Part shown: positions 1 to 12,238 of the stretch, piece by piece
Layout: the number at the start of each line of letters is the position of its first letter
Numbering within the stretch: position 1 is the first letter of the stretch
Assembly: GCA_038503075.1 (NCBI GenBank)
Contig: JBCAML010000018.1
Span: 1,466,501 to 1,530,500, forward strand
DNA length: 64,000 nt
Direction of reading: 5' to 3'
DNA from: Gyromitra esculenta
Taxonomy: Eukaryota > Ascomycota > Pezizomycetes > Pezizales > Discinaceae
Notes under the pieces: generated by a model
The model's input: only the letters and a program-made list of their open reading frames with translations
Databases searched by the model: none
What the model was told of the DNA's origin: nothing
Translations under genes and position numbers: made by a program

Positions 1-222
1 ATCGCGCCGCCGCACCACAGAACCTTGGATGTAGCTATCCGTCATTGCTCTGCGTCTCAGCTCTATCCCCCAGAGCCTTGCGCATATCCCCACTCGCACA
101 GTAAGAGTTCTCTTTTTCTTTCTTTCTTTCCTTCTAATATCATCTTCTCTCGCTTCCCATCTTATCGCAGAAGAATCGCAGCTTCAGTGGCAATTTAAAA
201 AAAAGGGCGAGTAAGAACCTCG

Positions 223-2470
223 ATGGAGCGGCAGGTGTCGCTGAACAATAATGGCCGTCCTCAGAGCCTCCGAGACGACGCGAGCTCCTCCGCGGAGGGG
301 TGCTTCGATGTCATTGGGAATCTCCCAGAAGACATCCTGGGGGAGGTGATTTCGTATTTACGGGGTATGGATGATCTGCGCAGGTTAATCTTATGGCAAA
401 CCGTTAGTAGCCCTGGGAAAACGAGGCTGCGTGAATGTATTGATGCGCTAAAGTTAACTTATGGCTGCGCGCGTGTTTGTTATTGTAGGTTTCAAAAAGA
501 TGGCGCACGCTACTCCACGATCCTGCGACTGGGATCTACCACCAGACTCTGCTAAAGAATGGGATTTTTAAGAACCTGCTGCCGCCAACTTACTACAATG
601 CTGGTAAATCCGATACTCAGTCTTCGTTTTCCTACGCTACTTTCCGCCGCGCCATACGCACGCATGTGGCCATGAAAAGCGGGGCCCTTCACCCGATACC
701 GAAGCGGTATGAATTCGGGTGCTATAGCGATAAACCGGAGCCTGGCAGTGGTGAAGTAGAGGCGGGGCCAATTCTGGCTGACGGGTTCCTGGTGTGGCTG
801 GCTACAACGAGATACTCTCCGGCGCGAATCATTACTCTGAAGATTGTGGATCTGACGAGGCCTGCGACGGCGGGTCGAAACCTCGACCTGGAATGGGGAG
901 ATGGAATTGATGTGGCAAAGTTTACGACTGGCAGTGACCATAAAATCCACAGAGAGGGATTTGACGTGGACTGGGTAGGGCTGCATTCGCTTAGCAACAC
1001 GGCTTGGAGAGCTCTAGGGTGCGGTGGTGGTCTGGCGGTCTACTGGATAGCTGGAGAGTATGTGTGATACGCTTTAACTTTCCATCCGGATTCTTTTTTT
1101 TCGTTTGGGGTTAATTTCTGGATTTTTTTTCTAAATACAGCCAGCACATCACCGTTCGAGATCTCACCAAATCGACAATCAACTATAGCTTCAAGATACA
1201 TATTTCAGCCTTGAAGGATGTAAACGGCAAAATGCAGGACCGCCATATCAATCGCTTGCTATGCAACAAAGACTACATCGTACTGAACCTCTCCCGGTCT
1301 TCGGATTTTGGCGTATATTCTGTGGCCGCCAAGACGCTATTGCATGTGGTCGATATCTCATACGAGGCTCCTTACGATTCATATAATGGGCTCGCTGGGA
1401 TGCTGGGTGGCTGGAGAGAAAGGTCCTCATTTACGGCAAAGATTCAAGACAACTTCTTGGTCATCGCTTACGTAACGGGGATGTACTTCCTGGTCGAAGT
1501 AATCACGCTCCGATTCAGATCCTGGGACTTGGCCTCTCCTCCGCTCTACGAGGAATACAGTCTCCCAATCCGTGTAAAGAGAGAGGAGCGACAGTTTGAG
1601 CTGAATTGGAATGACAGTAGCGGCAGCATAGAGCGTCCTAAAAAGTACCAGTTTGCAGACCTGCAGGTCCTTGAAAAGTGCACTACTGGCAGCGGCGCCT
1701 CCTCACCTTGCTATTGCATACAGTATCCGGTCCTAAGGCCGAGCACCTTTCTACACTCTCTTACAGATATCGTTCATGCCCACTCCGTCCCGCATGCGCA
1801 AGATATGAGCCTTTACGGCCCTAAACTGTACTTCCAGCCCCACAACACACTTCAGCTCTACTGCCAGGACAAACGGGATCGGAAGCATCCAGCGCACCCT
1901 TATCAACGCTTGTCGTATCCCATGCCGCCGAAACGTCTGATTTTTGACGAAAGCTCCATCTGCACCAAGTTCACCCCCCGCCGGCATGGATACAGCAGGG
2001 TGTGTAGAGAAGACGAAAGGGTCTTTAACCAGTTTAAGCGGTGGTTTGCGATGGACGTCAGAATCGCGGATGTGCGCTATGAGCTTACCCTGCCGCCCAT
2101 ACCATTGTGGCTGGGAGGAGCGTCGATGGCGTGGATGGACCAGAAGGCGTGGAGGGCGGCAAAGAAGTGTATTAGGCTACAAATGACGCAAGTGGGGGAA
2201 GGTGCGTGTGGTGGTGATGGGAAGGGAGCAGAAATAAAACACTGGGATGCGGAGATAGATATGAAAAGGTTTAGGACAGATCCGCATAGGGGCCATGGGG
2301 TAAGCATAACTGCGGGCTGGGAAGGAATTGTGGTTTTATGGTTAGATCAGATACTTGTGTGGAGGTGGGATTTGGATGAAAACAAGACCACAGAGCTTAA
2401 AGCAGAGAAAGGACAGGATAGGAAGAGCGGACTGGTAAGAAGGGCTCTAAAAAAAGTGACCACATTTTAG
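223..2470 (+). CDS. F-box protein, three exons
   Basis: Probable substrate-recognition subunit of an SCF ubiquitin ligase. My model has exons 223-383, 500-1057 and 1141-2470, joined by introns of 116 and 83 bp with GT-AG ends; the sum is 2049 nt, a 682-residue protein in one frame. The F-box lies at about residues 30-65 (LPEDILGEVISYL, then after splicing LRRWRTLLHDP). The long C-terminal part shows no repeats or catalytic motifs I recognise; it probably binds the target. The first intron was placed by requiring the frame that restores the WRTLLHDP segment. A CT-rich stretch at 110-140 precedes the start. The family (F-box) is clear; target and pathway are unknown. Confidence 0.75.
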
Positions 2471-3838
2471 GTACGCTGGCAGTACATGTGATAAGGACAA
2501 AAATTTTGTGGAATCAACGAATAATATTATTTTACTTGAAGGGAGAAATATTTTGCATTTATAGCTGAAATTACCCTATACACATTGGATTATGTTTTGG
2601 CTCACAACCATATTCTTACTAAAAGCATGTTCTTACACAGGTGATTGTCTATTTCCACAGAGATTCGCTTCATCACTCCACCAAGCGCAAATGCTTGCCG
2701 TTTGGAGCGTATAATTAACAGTAACGCCTGCGATTCAGTCACTCTTGGGGTGGACGACATGTACAGCGAAGGTATGCCGAGTACTGCACTAACAAATATT
2801 GACATCCATTAAGTCGAGACATGAGTTGCTAACACATATGATTAACAGGAACTGCGAAAAGAACCCAAACTTGCATTTTCTGAGGCTTAACCCTCCCACA
2901 CCAATCAGCTTATCCTATAGACAAAGTCGAATTTGAGGGAATTTAGAAATGGAAATTTCAAAGAAAACCCCCCAACATCTTGAATGCAACGGTTGAAGCT
3001 TGGATAGATGGACTAGATTCGATCATGGATAAGTATCTCTCTAGGAACCAAATTTGGAAATGGCCATTCGATAATCCGCTCGTACACACGATTCGTCGAG
3101 ACCTATTTCTGTAGGATATTCGTGAAGACTGCATTGATGCCACTGGCGATTTTTTGCGGCAATGTACTTATTGTGGATAACTTAATGATCCTGTCAGACT
3201 GGTATTTTATCTCTAGCATGTCACAGTTGGATCATGGGGCTTGTGTCATCGGGAACAGCCGATAATTGTAAAGTACGGGATATGAATCTAGTAAAACCCG
3301 GGGATATATTGCCGACATTGCTCGGTATATTTGTCGTTAGATTTTGTTCGATGTAGCAGCCTATTTTTGAAGCTTCTATTTTGACATGACTCCCCATATT
3401 CCCAACAGTCCCATTGGTTAGCTGGGAATCTGCCTGTTACCCTGAACGCGAGTCTTACTCTGTTTCGTGCACTCCCTTTAGTTACATGCCATTAGAGATT
3501 CCTGTGCAGAGGCTTTGTGACAGGAGACTAACAGCGCGTTACCATCTCTGGAGTAAGGTTGGAACTTCGTGTCTGTGTGCTGGTGATAAGTGAGTGGCTG
3601 ATAACTAACCAGATTTGATTTGCGAGTGATAAAATGTGAGCAAGCGAGAGTCTTGGCGTTAATGCTCAGTTTAGTGTCCAGGCTTAACTTGCGCTTTTGT
3701 TACCTAGGCGTCTAGCAAACGGGGCCAACAAATATCTGGTACCTGCATGAGCTTTTCTTAGGTTAGCTCTTCTCTGTCATGCCTTAAGGGTTCCTCATCC
3801 TGCGGGGCTAAGTCTTGGACCATCACAACAACCTCATT
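2471..3838. other. Intergenic, nothing recognised
   Basis: AT-rich sequence with many stops in all frames. I see no recognisable gene, RNA or repeat. Confidence 0.4.
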
Positions 3839-4378
3839 ATGAGGGTCCTTGGGTGCATTGTCTTCATATCGATATGCATCACTGAATACGCTATCGCACC
3901 TCCGGCAGTTTCCTACTGGTGGGGATCAAGAGGTCGCGTTGATCCCAAGAGTATGCATATGCGATGGCAAGCCAGCCTTTGTATGAGCACCTGTGCGCTT
4001 CCTCAACTCCAAGAAACAAACGATGATCATGAATTTCAAAGCCTGAAAAAACGAGGCGCAGAATGTTCGTCTTTTGCTTCACCTCCATGCGGCTCAACTC
4101 CACTAACACACTAACACTCAGTCTCGAAATATCTCATCGAAAAAGAGCGTGCTGGTCCCCCAGTCCATCGATCATGCCAACAAGCCTGGCGCGAATGGTG
4201 GACAAAATTGGTATTTCTATGGAAGGAATTCTGGAGTAGTCTGTGGGATGGTGGCGATATGCCTATACCGCCTGACCGTGCGAAGGGATACAGTGGGAAT
4301 TATCCTCTGCCTGGGACTCCGATGAGTATGGTCGACCTAAAAATGTCGGGATTATGGAGGCCGGATGGACCAGAATGA
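3839..4378 (+). CDS. Candidate small secreted protein, two exons
   Basis: Not recognised as a known family. Starting at the ATG at 3839, the first exon (3839-3980) encodes a signal-peptide-like start (MRVLGCIVFISICITEYAIA) followed by a short mature segment. A GTATGA donor at 3981 and an acceptor at 4120-4121, preceded by two CTAACAC branch-like sites, join it in frame to an exon at 4122-4378. That exon has a tryptophan-rich run (WREWWTKLVFLWKEFW) and ends in TGA. The predicted product is about 132 residues. Phase matching across the intron and the high W/P content of exon 2 support real coding. It could be a secreted effector-like or wall protein; no function is assigned. A MITE lies 40 bp downstream. 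Confidence 0.45.
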
Positions 4379-4417
4379 ATGGTAGCGAAGTACTGCGAAG
4401 TGCTATAGTTGGGGATA

Positions 4418-4590
4418 CAGTACAATCGCCTCATAAGGGTTCGTGCTATAAGGATACCCAACTTATAAGGAAAAGAGTTCAGGTCTTGACAGGGGTTATT
4501 TTGTGTGCGCTAGGCCTTTTTATAAGGATTTCTGCTCTGTAAGGATATAGAACTGCCGTAATTTCATATCCTTATAGAGCGATTGTACTC
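4418..4590. mobile_element. Tc1/mariner-type MITE
   Basis: A 173-bp element with imperfect terminal inverted repeats. The left end reads CAGTACAATCGCCTCATAAG, and the reverse complement of the right end reads GAGTACAATCGCTCTATAAG. It is bounded by TA on both sides (4416-4417 and 4591-4592), the target duplication of the Tc1/mariner superfamily. The inside carries several ATAAGGAT-like motifs and no coding capacity. Confidence 0.65.
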
Positions 4591-4592
4591 TA

Positions 4593-5589
4593 GAGTGACG
4601 GAATCGTTTGTCTTTTTAGCCTCTTAGAAGAGTACTTTTTAATTACTTTGACTCTTAGTCTAGACAACATGGTTTGAGTGTCGGGGTGGTGAAAGCGGGC
4701 GAGCATGAGATCTAAAGACGTTGGCAATGTTCACCAACGTAGTATTGCGTGATACTTTAACTAAAGCCAAAGGACTTCTCAATCGATAGGAATAACGGCT
4801 AGTCCTCCTGCCTTAAGAAGGGACGATGGTAGGCACCGTCTTCGATGGCACCGAATTTTCCTATGAGATAACCGATGATGTAGCGAGGGTTGATGGCTTG
4901 CTGTAGTAGTTGCAGTTGTCGTTGGAAGAGGAAGAAGGGAGAATGTAGGAGGGTGTGGGTGAGGACGTTAGAAACTTAGGGTTTGTGTGGGGGTGTCTCA
5001 GCGCTCCTAACGCTTCCCTGCATGCGTACTCGTACTCTTCAAATGTTACAAGAATTCGGTAACGGGGTCAGGCGCTGATCGATGGTGTGGGAGTTGATAG
5101 GGTGTTTTTGCGCCGGCCTGCAGTGGAATGTGTTCCAAAACCGGAGAGTGAGCTATTGCAATATCAATGAAGATCCTGGAAGCAATGGCAGTGGAGATCA
5201 GGGCCCGGTGAAGTTGATGCGTTCGTCAGGTAGAGAGCTGATGCTGCCCACGAAGCTTCCAACGTGGAAACTGGGGTATAAAGAGGAGATTCCTGTGAGT
5301 GAAAGTGCAATCACTATCCATCGAAATACTAGATCACGTTCACTAACATGCCTGCACAAACAAGAATCCGAAGCCGCACAACATCTCTAGGCAAATGAGG
5401 TCTAATTGTTGGCTATGCCTCACTCACTGGTGTCCATCGCATGCCTCTCAGTATATTTCCTCCCTCACAAATGTTCCAATCTCTACCTAAGCCAATATTA
5501 ATGCACTCTCCGGCTCCCGTTGCGCAAAAAATAATGTATCTCGCGATCTATGCGCTGATGAGAACCTCAGACCCACTCCCAACTGCGTT
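4593..5589. other. Intergenic, nothing firmly supported
   Basis: An open frame of 102 codons starts at 5082 on the plus strand but resembles nothing I know and has no supporting context. Otherwise no signal. Confidence 0.3.
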
Positions 5590-6608
5590 AAGGGTAGTAA
5601 TCTAGTTTTATCGAATGCGCGAAAGCAAGAGCCCATTGGGCTTGCATTGCGTGACTTGACACTCTGTTGCCGAGCACTTGAAGAGTTGATTGCCGAGCCT
5701 CAAATCAATATTAGTATCAGCACCTTCAGCCGTGTTCTTGCAGCTGAGGGGATACGCCGCTGCAAACCCACAGAAAAACTCAACCCTACCGCTGTTTAAA
5801 AACAAAACAGTTATATCTTTGCAGACATATATTGTATTTGATTTTACCAAAGTCTTATTCACGGACAAGTTTACCATAAATTTAGTTCACTTTTATCAAA
5901 CCATACAAAAGAAGTACTACACCGTGTAGGAGAACAACATCTTCCTTATAACATGAACCGTAAATTCTATCGCGGAAAATCTGCTATGTTTTGGAATGGA
6001 ATTTCGCATGGTTATTCCGGTTTTGAACATGCCCGTCATCTTTTTACAAATCCTACCGAATCCAAGGTACAAAAAGCAGCAACTACAATTCAACTGGAAA
6101 GCGAACAGATGGATGATCTTCAGGATTGGGCATATTTCGCTGTACGTGGTGAATTTTATACTTATACTTTGATTAAAATATGGAGTGCAAAGTACAAAGG
6201 AGGTATTGACTGGTTTGTTTATCATGGATGCATTTAGGGTGCTCAGGGTTTCCTTTTTTTGTTTACTGAAATGCGTTCTTGGGATGCACAGCTTTTTCTA
6301 CCTGAAGATAATGCACCCGCTCATATCAGTAAGTATAATGCAGCTGAATGCCTGAATAATCATTTTGTCAAGATCCGCATACCGTCTTCTTCTCCTGATA
6401 TGAATGTCATTGAACAAGTTTGGAATTTTATTATGGAGTGTGTCAGGAAGAAATTGGCTAGGAGTTCACAGACACCCGGATAAGAGAAATTGCTGTTGAA
6501 GAGTGGATGAGCCTTTCTCAGGATTTTGTGAATGAGCATACAGCATCTATGCCCCGCAGACTTGCTGCTGTGATTTCAGCGAATGGGGGAGATGAGTTTG
6601 AGACCTAA
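5590..6608 (+). pseudogene. Tc1/mariner DDE transposase relic
   Basis: Remains of a Tc1-family transposase in several frames. In order: a helix-turn-helix piece near 5700-5780 (ISTFSRVLAAEGIRRCKP), a segment at 5943-6060 with the RGKSAMFWNGISHGYSG core typical of the region between the first two catalytic aspartates, the block EDNAPAHIS at about 6303-6330 that contains the second D, then SSSPDMNVIEQVWNFI (6390-6435) with the final catalytic acidic residue. A C-terminal SMPRRLAAVISANGG piece ends at 6608. Stops and frame changes at about 5800, 5930, 6237 and 6483 break it. I found no terminal repeats around it. It is unrelated by sequence inspection to the nearby MITE, though both belong to the same superfamily. 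Confidence 0.85.
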
Positions 6609-7425
6609 AGCGTCATGATTGCGTCTTCTGTCTTACTATGTTCAGGTCTTGTTTTATGTCTCTTGTTCTCACGTTGATTCCTCGGCCTCTATCGCTCCAA
6701 GTTGCTCATTTATTCTTTCTCTCTGTCTCTAGTTCTCTTTTTTCTCTTATTGTTATCCCCCTTCTGTTCCTGCCGGTATATCATGATTTGCGCTACTAGT
6801 CAAATATACCAGTCGAGTTCTTTTGAACGCTGCCCTCCCGCATATGCAGGCTGATCGTCACCATGAAGAATACGAGTGCATAGAGGGCAGATCACGCAAT
6901 CACCGCACTTGCTCCCTTGCTGCAGCAATTCGATTGGCCCCTCACCCGCCAGTCACGAGTAACGTGGACAGCTCGCCGTCACGCTCATATCGTTCTCTCT
7001 TTCTCCGTTCCTCGCTGCCACTCAACGCCTGTCACGTCAATGGGTCTCAGCTCGTCCCCCGAGTCGGTGAACAAATCCCATCAGAGGGTTTTCACGGTGT
7101 TCTGCACTGAGTTTTCGCTCACATTAGCCATTTCCAATACGTCCTCGACAGCCTGAGGCGTTGGAGCGGGGTAGCAGCCGCTTGCCGGTGCATCCGCAAA
7201 TCAGCTTGTAGCCAAGACTCGCTTAGATCTCCGCGACGGGCCGCAGCCGCAGCACAGCACCACCCGGCCTCAGCGCCAAGTTCTCCTCCCGCAGAGCCGC
7301 TGTGTAACCAACCTTAACCTCACTTAAACCCTCCCACCACCACCCCCCCTCAACGTCATGCCATCACGCCCTCCGCTTCTTCTCGCAGTTCTCCAGCTGT
7401 CTTTAATGTGAACCTCGCCACTCGA
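6609..7425. promoter_or_regulatory. CT-rich region upstream of the C2H2-like gene
   Basis: Pyrimidine-rich tracts at 6700-6770 and 7320-7400 are typical of fungal promoters and 5' leaders. Open frames here have no recognisable product. No defined operator was seen. Confidence 0.3.
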
Positions 7426-8622
7426 ATGTCGCTCTCCGGCCTTCCTTCTGCCTCGACTACGACATCACCCTCGCTGACCCCTACTGCACCCCTAAGTGCA
7501 CCGAAACGCCGCATCCGCGCGCCTCCGCCTAAGAATTGCTCCTGCGAATGGTGTGGCGCCACTTTCACCAAATCGGGGCTCGGCCGCCACTATGATCAAT
7601 GGGTTTATGCGGTATCTCCAGCGCGGCCGGACGAGAAGCATACCGAGGACGCGATATCGCGGATGCGGGAGCTGAGGAGCGACGTGAGGAGGCTGCGGGG
7701 GATGAAGCAGATGGATCCGAAGGAAAAGAAGTCGCTGCAGAACCGGCGCAACTATGAAAGACATCAGGAACAACAGGTAGAGAAGAAGAGGATAAAGCGG
7801 ATTGCGGATATGGCGAGGAGTATGGTGTTTAAGGAGTTGGCGAAGGAAGTGGAGGAAATGTACTTATCCCCCTGCCACTCCTCCCCCTCCCCCTTCCCCC
7901 CTCCTGTCTCTCGCTTTTCTCAATTGAGTCCTACTAATACTGCTAATGCCAGCCAAGCGCACCCTCCCATCCTTACAAATATTATTCCTCTCACGCCTAG
8001 CTCTCCACCCGCAATCCTCAATTTCGCAACCCTTACCTACTACTTCCTCCCGCCTCCTCCCACAATCTTCCACCAGGTCCCGTTATCGCACTCGGGCACA
8101 TGGAACATCACCCATCCCGATATCCACGAATACACAGCGCTCTACACCCTCTTCCGCAGCTCACCGACGCTGTCGGAGTGGTCGCAGCGGCTGAACGAAG
8201 AATGGTCTCGCTGGCAGCCCTTGAGCGACTCCGATAAGTATCGACTGGCAACGCAGGAACTTGCACGCGCCTATGCGCGGAAACACGAAGAGTTCGAGCG
8301 GCTGAAGGCCTTTGCGGACCTGTGGGGCGAGGGAAAGAGTCTGCAGGATCGAGCCCGGAAATGGGAAGGCAGAGCTGCGCAATTGAGGGAAGCGCACGGG
8401 AGGGCAGAGGAAGTGACATTGACGGGGGAATTGGAACGCATTTGGAGCGAGCGCGAGGGAAGGGGCGATGTTGGCGATGGCGACGGACGAGAGTGCGGCG
8501 AAGGCGGAGATGAACTGGGGAGACAGGATTTTGGAGACGGTGGAGACGGAGGCGATGGGATGGGGATAAGCATGGGTGAGGACGAGGGCGAGGATGATGA
8601 TGAGGACATCGGTTTTGAGTGA
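7426..8622 (+). CDS. C2H2-like zinc finger protein of filamentous fungi
   Basis: A single-exon gene of about 398 residues, taking the ATG at 7426 as the start because the open frame upstream begins only with GTG. Residues about 38-60 hold a zinc-finger-like core (NCSCEWCGATF, then GLGRH), followed by a basic alpha-helical stretch. Fungal proteins of unknown role share the pattern C-x2-C-GxTF-x-K-x-GLGRH-x-D. The middle is proline/serine-rich (about 145-240). The C-terminus is strongly acidic, glycine/aspartate-rich (about 350-398). Probably nuclear. The specific function is unknown, and the second zinc-ligand pair is not obvious, so DNA binding is uncertain. Confidence 0.65.
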   Translation: MSLSGLPSASTTTSPSLTPTAPLSAPKRRIRAPPPKNCSCEWCGATFTKSGLGRHYDQWVYAVSPARPDEKHTEDAISRMRELRSDVRRLRGMKQMDPKEKKSLQNRRNYERHQEQQVEKKRIKRIADMARSMVFKELAKEVEEMYLSPCHSSPSPFPPPVSRFSQLSPTNTANASQAHPPILTNIIPLTPSSPPAILNFATLTYYFLPPPPTIFHQVPLSHSGTWNITHPDIHEYTALYTLFRSSPTLSEWSQRLNEEWSRWQPLSDSDKYRLATQELARAYARKHEEFERLKAFADLWGEGKSLQDRARKWEGRAAQLREAHGRAEEVTLTGELERIWSEREGRGDVGDGDGRECGEGGDELGRQDFGDGGDGGDGMGISMGEDEGEDDDEDIGFE

Positions 8623-11536
8623 GACGGACATGGTATTGGGCGTTTGAATTTTTTTCTGGTGCTATTCTTGGGTGGGTTATTAATTGGGACACAGTCAGTT
8701 GGTTTTTTTATTTTTTGCATACAGCATTATTATTGGTATGGGATTGCAAATTTGAGCAACAGAAATTTCTCGCAAGGTGTGGTGCGATACTGTGAATTAT
8801 ATTATCTCCACTAAACTTATTTATACCCTGGAGTAATTTTGCTTGAGCGAGGGTTGATGGTCTTATGCCGCACCTAGTAGAAGAACTCTTCCTATTCATA
8901 ACGTCCTGAGCTTGGCTCGGTGAAGCTGCTAAAGCGGTTCGTCGGCGGGTGGGTAGTCTCGTTGTGAAAGGCCTCTTATCTAATCAAGTATAGTGCTGTC
9001 TCGGTATAGGATGACTAAGGAACATCGTAGGCGTTTTGAGAAACGAGCGTACAGTGTATGCATATGGGTTCGTACTGAAGCCGAATCAATCATGCAAGAA
9101 ATCCTCTGCTTGAGCTTTTAGTATACACAAAAACTGCAAAAATTGTAGCTAGATAGAGGGGATAAACGTATATGATGCTTCCACTTCTCCAGATCCTTCC
9201 TGATTGCTACTCTATCGACATTTTATTGGCTTATTTCTAGTCCATTTGGTCATTAAGTTAAGACAGATTCCTTTATCCCAAACCCTGCCTCTCCACGAAG
9301 ATCACATAAATCCTAAGCCCTCCGAAAGCACTCATGACTCTAATCACGTCTTTATATATCCGCCGCCCTACCAATGAAGTCTTTCGTTTCAAGACCGAAG
9401 GAGATGGTATTTCTAAGCTCGATTATCCTATGTTGTGATAGTAAAGGAAGGAGGAGTATTAGTAAAGGCTGTGTCTTCCATGTTGTATTATCGTTTTTTT
9501 CTTCTCCTTGTGAAATAGCTTTATATCTTTGTGTGGAGAGTAAATCGTCGTTTTCTTCTGTTCTCCAGGGTTTTGTCTTTGATTAGCCTTCATCCTCTGA
9601 ATAATACCCGTTCTCTAAATCTCCTTTCAGGTAGACTGTATGCATGCGCATCGTCACACACACAGTTCGCCGCTACGCCAATAGCGCCATGTACGAGCTA
9701 ATCGTCCTGGGACTGGAGGTGGAGGGTGCTGAGTAGCTTTGGTATTAATAATGTCTGAGTCTCAAGATTAGTAAGTTATGTACTTGAAGCAAGATCAGTG
9801 TGGAAATAAAATGCCAAAATGTGGATATCTTTCTACTGCCCCAGGTAGACAGATATCAGTACTGCTTCAATGATCAATTCAAACAGCGATGAAATATTAC
9901 AGAATCTTGTGATCCTTGAATATTTCTTTTGTTTTTGTTTGTTTCTGCTATCGAGAAATAGATCGGCTACCATCTTGTGTATAGCTTGCGCTGCTTGGTG
10001 GAGTAGATGGTAGTTTGTGTATGGCTTACGCAGGGTAATAAAACTTTCGTGCTACCGGATCCTTAGCAATACCTCATATTTGGCACTGGTTTGAGATGAA
10101 TAGGAGTTAAGAAACCCAGAAAGCGGGAAAATCAGTAATATGCAATCTCCGAATCAACGACTTGTCGAGATCGATTTCTGTATTGAATAAGGGCTATTCT
10201 TGATGCTGTGCATAGCGAGGATGTTCGTTGAATTAAACTATCCTAGATAGCATCGTTAGAGTTGAGTTCTCGAGATAATATTGTGTAGACGGTGGGGATT
10301 GTTGAAGTTTCACTGCTTTCGAGAGGCACTCTGGCCTGCGGGAAGTAGATTATTTCTGGATACACTGTCTGATAGATCACTCGAAGTCAAACAACGCCCG
10401 ATTGGTATGCTAGTTTGAAGAAACGGGACAACTAAAGATGAAAGGGTCAGTAATTTGTTCAGATAAGAGAGAATGATACGGTAGAATTGTCTAAGCTGTC
10501 AGGGTGGGTGCTGGTGAGGGGGTTTATGTATTTAAAATGCATGTTTTTCTGCGACGAGTAGGAAATTTATGTAGTCGGAAGTGGCATAAGTGCGATGTGA
10601 ATATTTACTCTAGCTAGAGATCAAGTCGAGGAGGGCTTGGATTGATATAATGCGGCTGGGATGGTGGTGAGGTTGTAAAAGTTGAATGTTTTGTGGTTTT
10701 GCTGGCTTTGATAGTGGGGGGATGTCGGGTGCTGGAGAAAGATCAACGTTATATGCGCTGGTCCCCATGGTCGCATCCTACTAGCGCCGTGCCCAATTGA
10801 GTGTAGCTCAGCCAACGCTAAATACTATTTGCGCTTTTCGCCGTCGTGCATAAAATATACCAAACCCTGTGGATCATCGCCGTCCACGGATTAATTTCTC
10901 CAATGCGGGATTCATACTGGAGTACTAGTCGCTAAAACCCCAACCAGATTTCTGTGTCTAGAGGCAATTTCGCGGGTGAACCATCCCGAGTGATGGATCA
11001 TGATTGATATTCAGAATAACTTCCCTGCTAACAAAGACTTTGCTTTAGATTGGTGGGCAAAAGGCTTAGTTAACCCCTCTCCGGTACAATGAAAGGGAGA
11101 GATCTTAGTCAACTAGCGGCGATTAACTCCATGGATAGGAAGTATCGCTAAGCTTATCTGCTCTGCACACATTTTATTGTGGTCTGCCTAGTATCTCCTC
11201 TGACGGTATAGTTTTTCGGTGGAGGACATGAAAGTTAAGATTTAGGTTTTTAGATTTTTGTGTTTATACGAAACAAATATAATTAGGTTGGACGCCAAAC
11301 ACAGCAACCTCAAAACAAAACAACCCTCAAACTTGTGAACACACGCCCCTTCTACAACCCAACCATCTATTAGCTTTAACTAGCATACCAATGAACATCG
11401 CTGGCTTTGAAAACTCACCTCCATAGCCTTAATCACCACTGTATTCTCTCAATGCCTTCGCCTCCCCGTACATTAATTCCGAACTCTCTCATCCTTTCCA
11501 CGCCTTCTGTTTGCCAAACTGGCCTTGCGTACTCTA
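8623..11536. other. Long intergenic region
   Basis: About 2.9 kb without a gene I can support. Composition is AT-rich, with short open frames only. No inverted or direct repeats stood out on reading. Confidence 0.4.
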
Positions 11537-12238
11537 TCAATCGCTCCGGTTCAACCACTGCACATTAACGCTATTACTGTTGCTCGTGTCAATAACAAAT
11601 TCAATTACAACCAAAAGCTTTTCGAGCGTGAGACGGACAAATAGAAATAAATAGTAAACGAGTGAAATGCCAAAGAAACTGGCGCAAAAGTATTTCATAA
11701 AAAAGAAAACAGTTAATCCTGCGAGAAGCAGCACGACGTTCCCTTTAGCTCTCTCACGCTTAAGAAAGCCGAGCAACTTTTGATGGTTGATCTCCGTTGC
11801 CCAATGTAGTCCATCGACCGCCGGGGAGGTATCGTTTCCGCAAATAACCAAATTGGCTCCCTGGTTGAGAATAAAAATGATGGTTTCCGAGCTGGAATTT
11901 CTAGAGTCTCTCATCAAGTATCTCCGTGAGTTGTTCGAGAACCAGCAACCGCGAAGGAAGCTGCTGTTGCGTAGAAGGCTCCCGACAAGTTCTTCGTTTT
12001 GAGCCGCGGCTGCCCAGAAGAGGGCTGACCGGGAAGTGTCATCAGACTTGCACGCGAGCATTCGAAGAATCGGAATGAGGAGCCAAGAGAGGCTCCTATT
12101 TGATACCATCAGAGAAAAAATTTCTCTGATGTGATGCAAATGACCTGCGATGAGGAGCAAAAGCTCATTCGGGAGGTCTAGAAGACCGATAGTCTTTCGC
12201 TCATTTGCGGTTTCATTATTCGAAGTGTTTGAATTCAT
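11537..12238 (-). CDS. F-box protein with degenerate ankyrin repeats
   Basis: A 233-residue reading frame starting at the ATG at 12238. An F-box-like segment is at residues about 18-45 (LLDLPNELLLLIAGHL). Ankyrin-like pieces follow: ALFWAAAAQNEELVGSLL at about 72-90 and DGLHWATEINHQKLLGFL at about 142-160. The C-terminal third is hydrophobic (about 165-215, with FFFMKYF and a leucine/valine-rich stretch), unusual for this architecture, and suggests the original ankyrin array was cut and the frame runs into unrelated DNA. F-box/ankyrin proteins are a common expanded family in filamentous ascomycetes. It may be a truncated paralogue. Confidence 0.55.
   Translation of the reverse strand: MNSNTSNNETANERKTIGLLDLPNELLLLIAGHLHHIREIFSLMVSNRSLSWLLIPILRMLACKSDDTSRSALFWAAAAQNEELVGSLLRNSSFLRGCWFSNNSRRYLMRDSRNSSSETIIFILNQGANLVICGNDTSPAVDGLHWATEINHQKLLGFLKRERAKGNVVLLLAGLTVFFFMKYFCASFFGISLVYYLFLFVRLTLEKLLVVIEFVIDTSNSNSVNVQWLNRSD

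Noticed and set aside
8108..8720. Long minus-strand frames opposite the C2H2-like gene
   Set aside because: They are antisense shadows of biased codon use (proline/serine/arginine low complexity).
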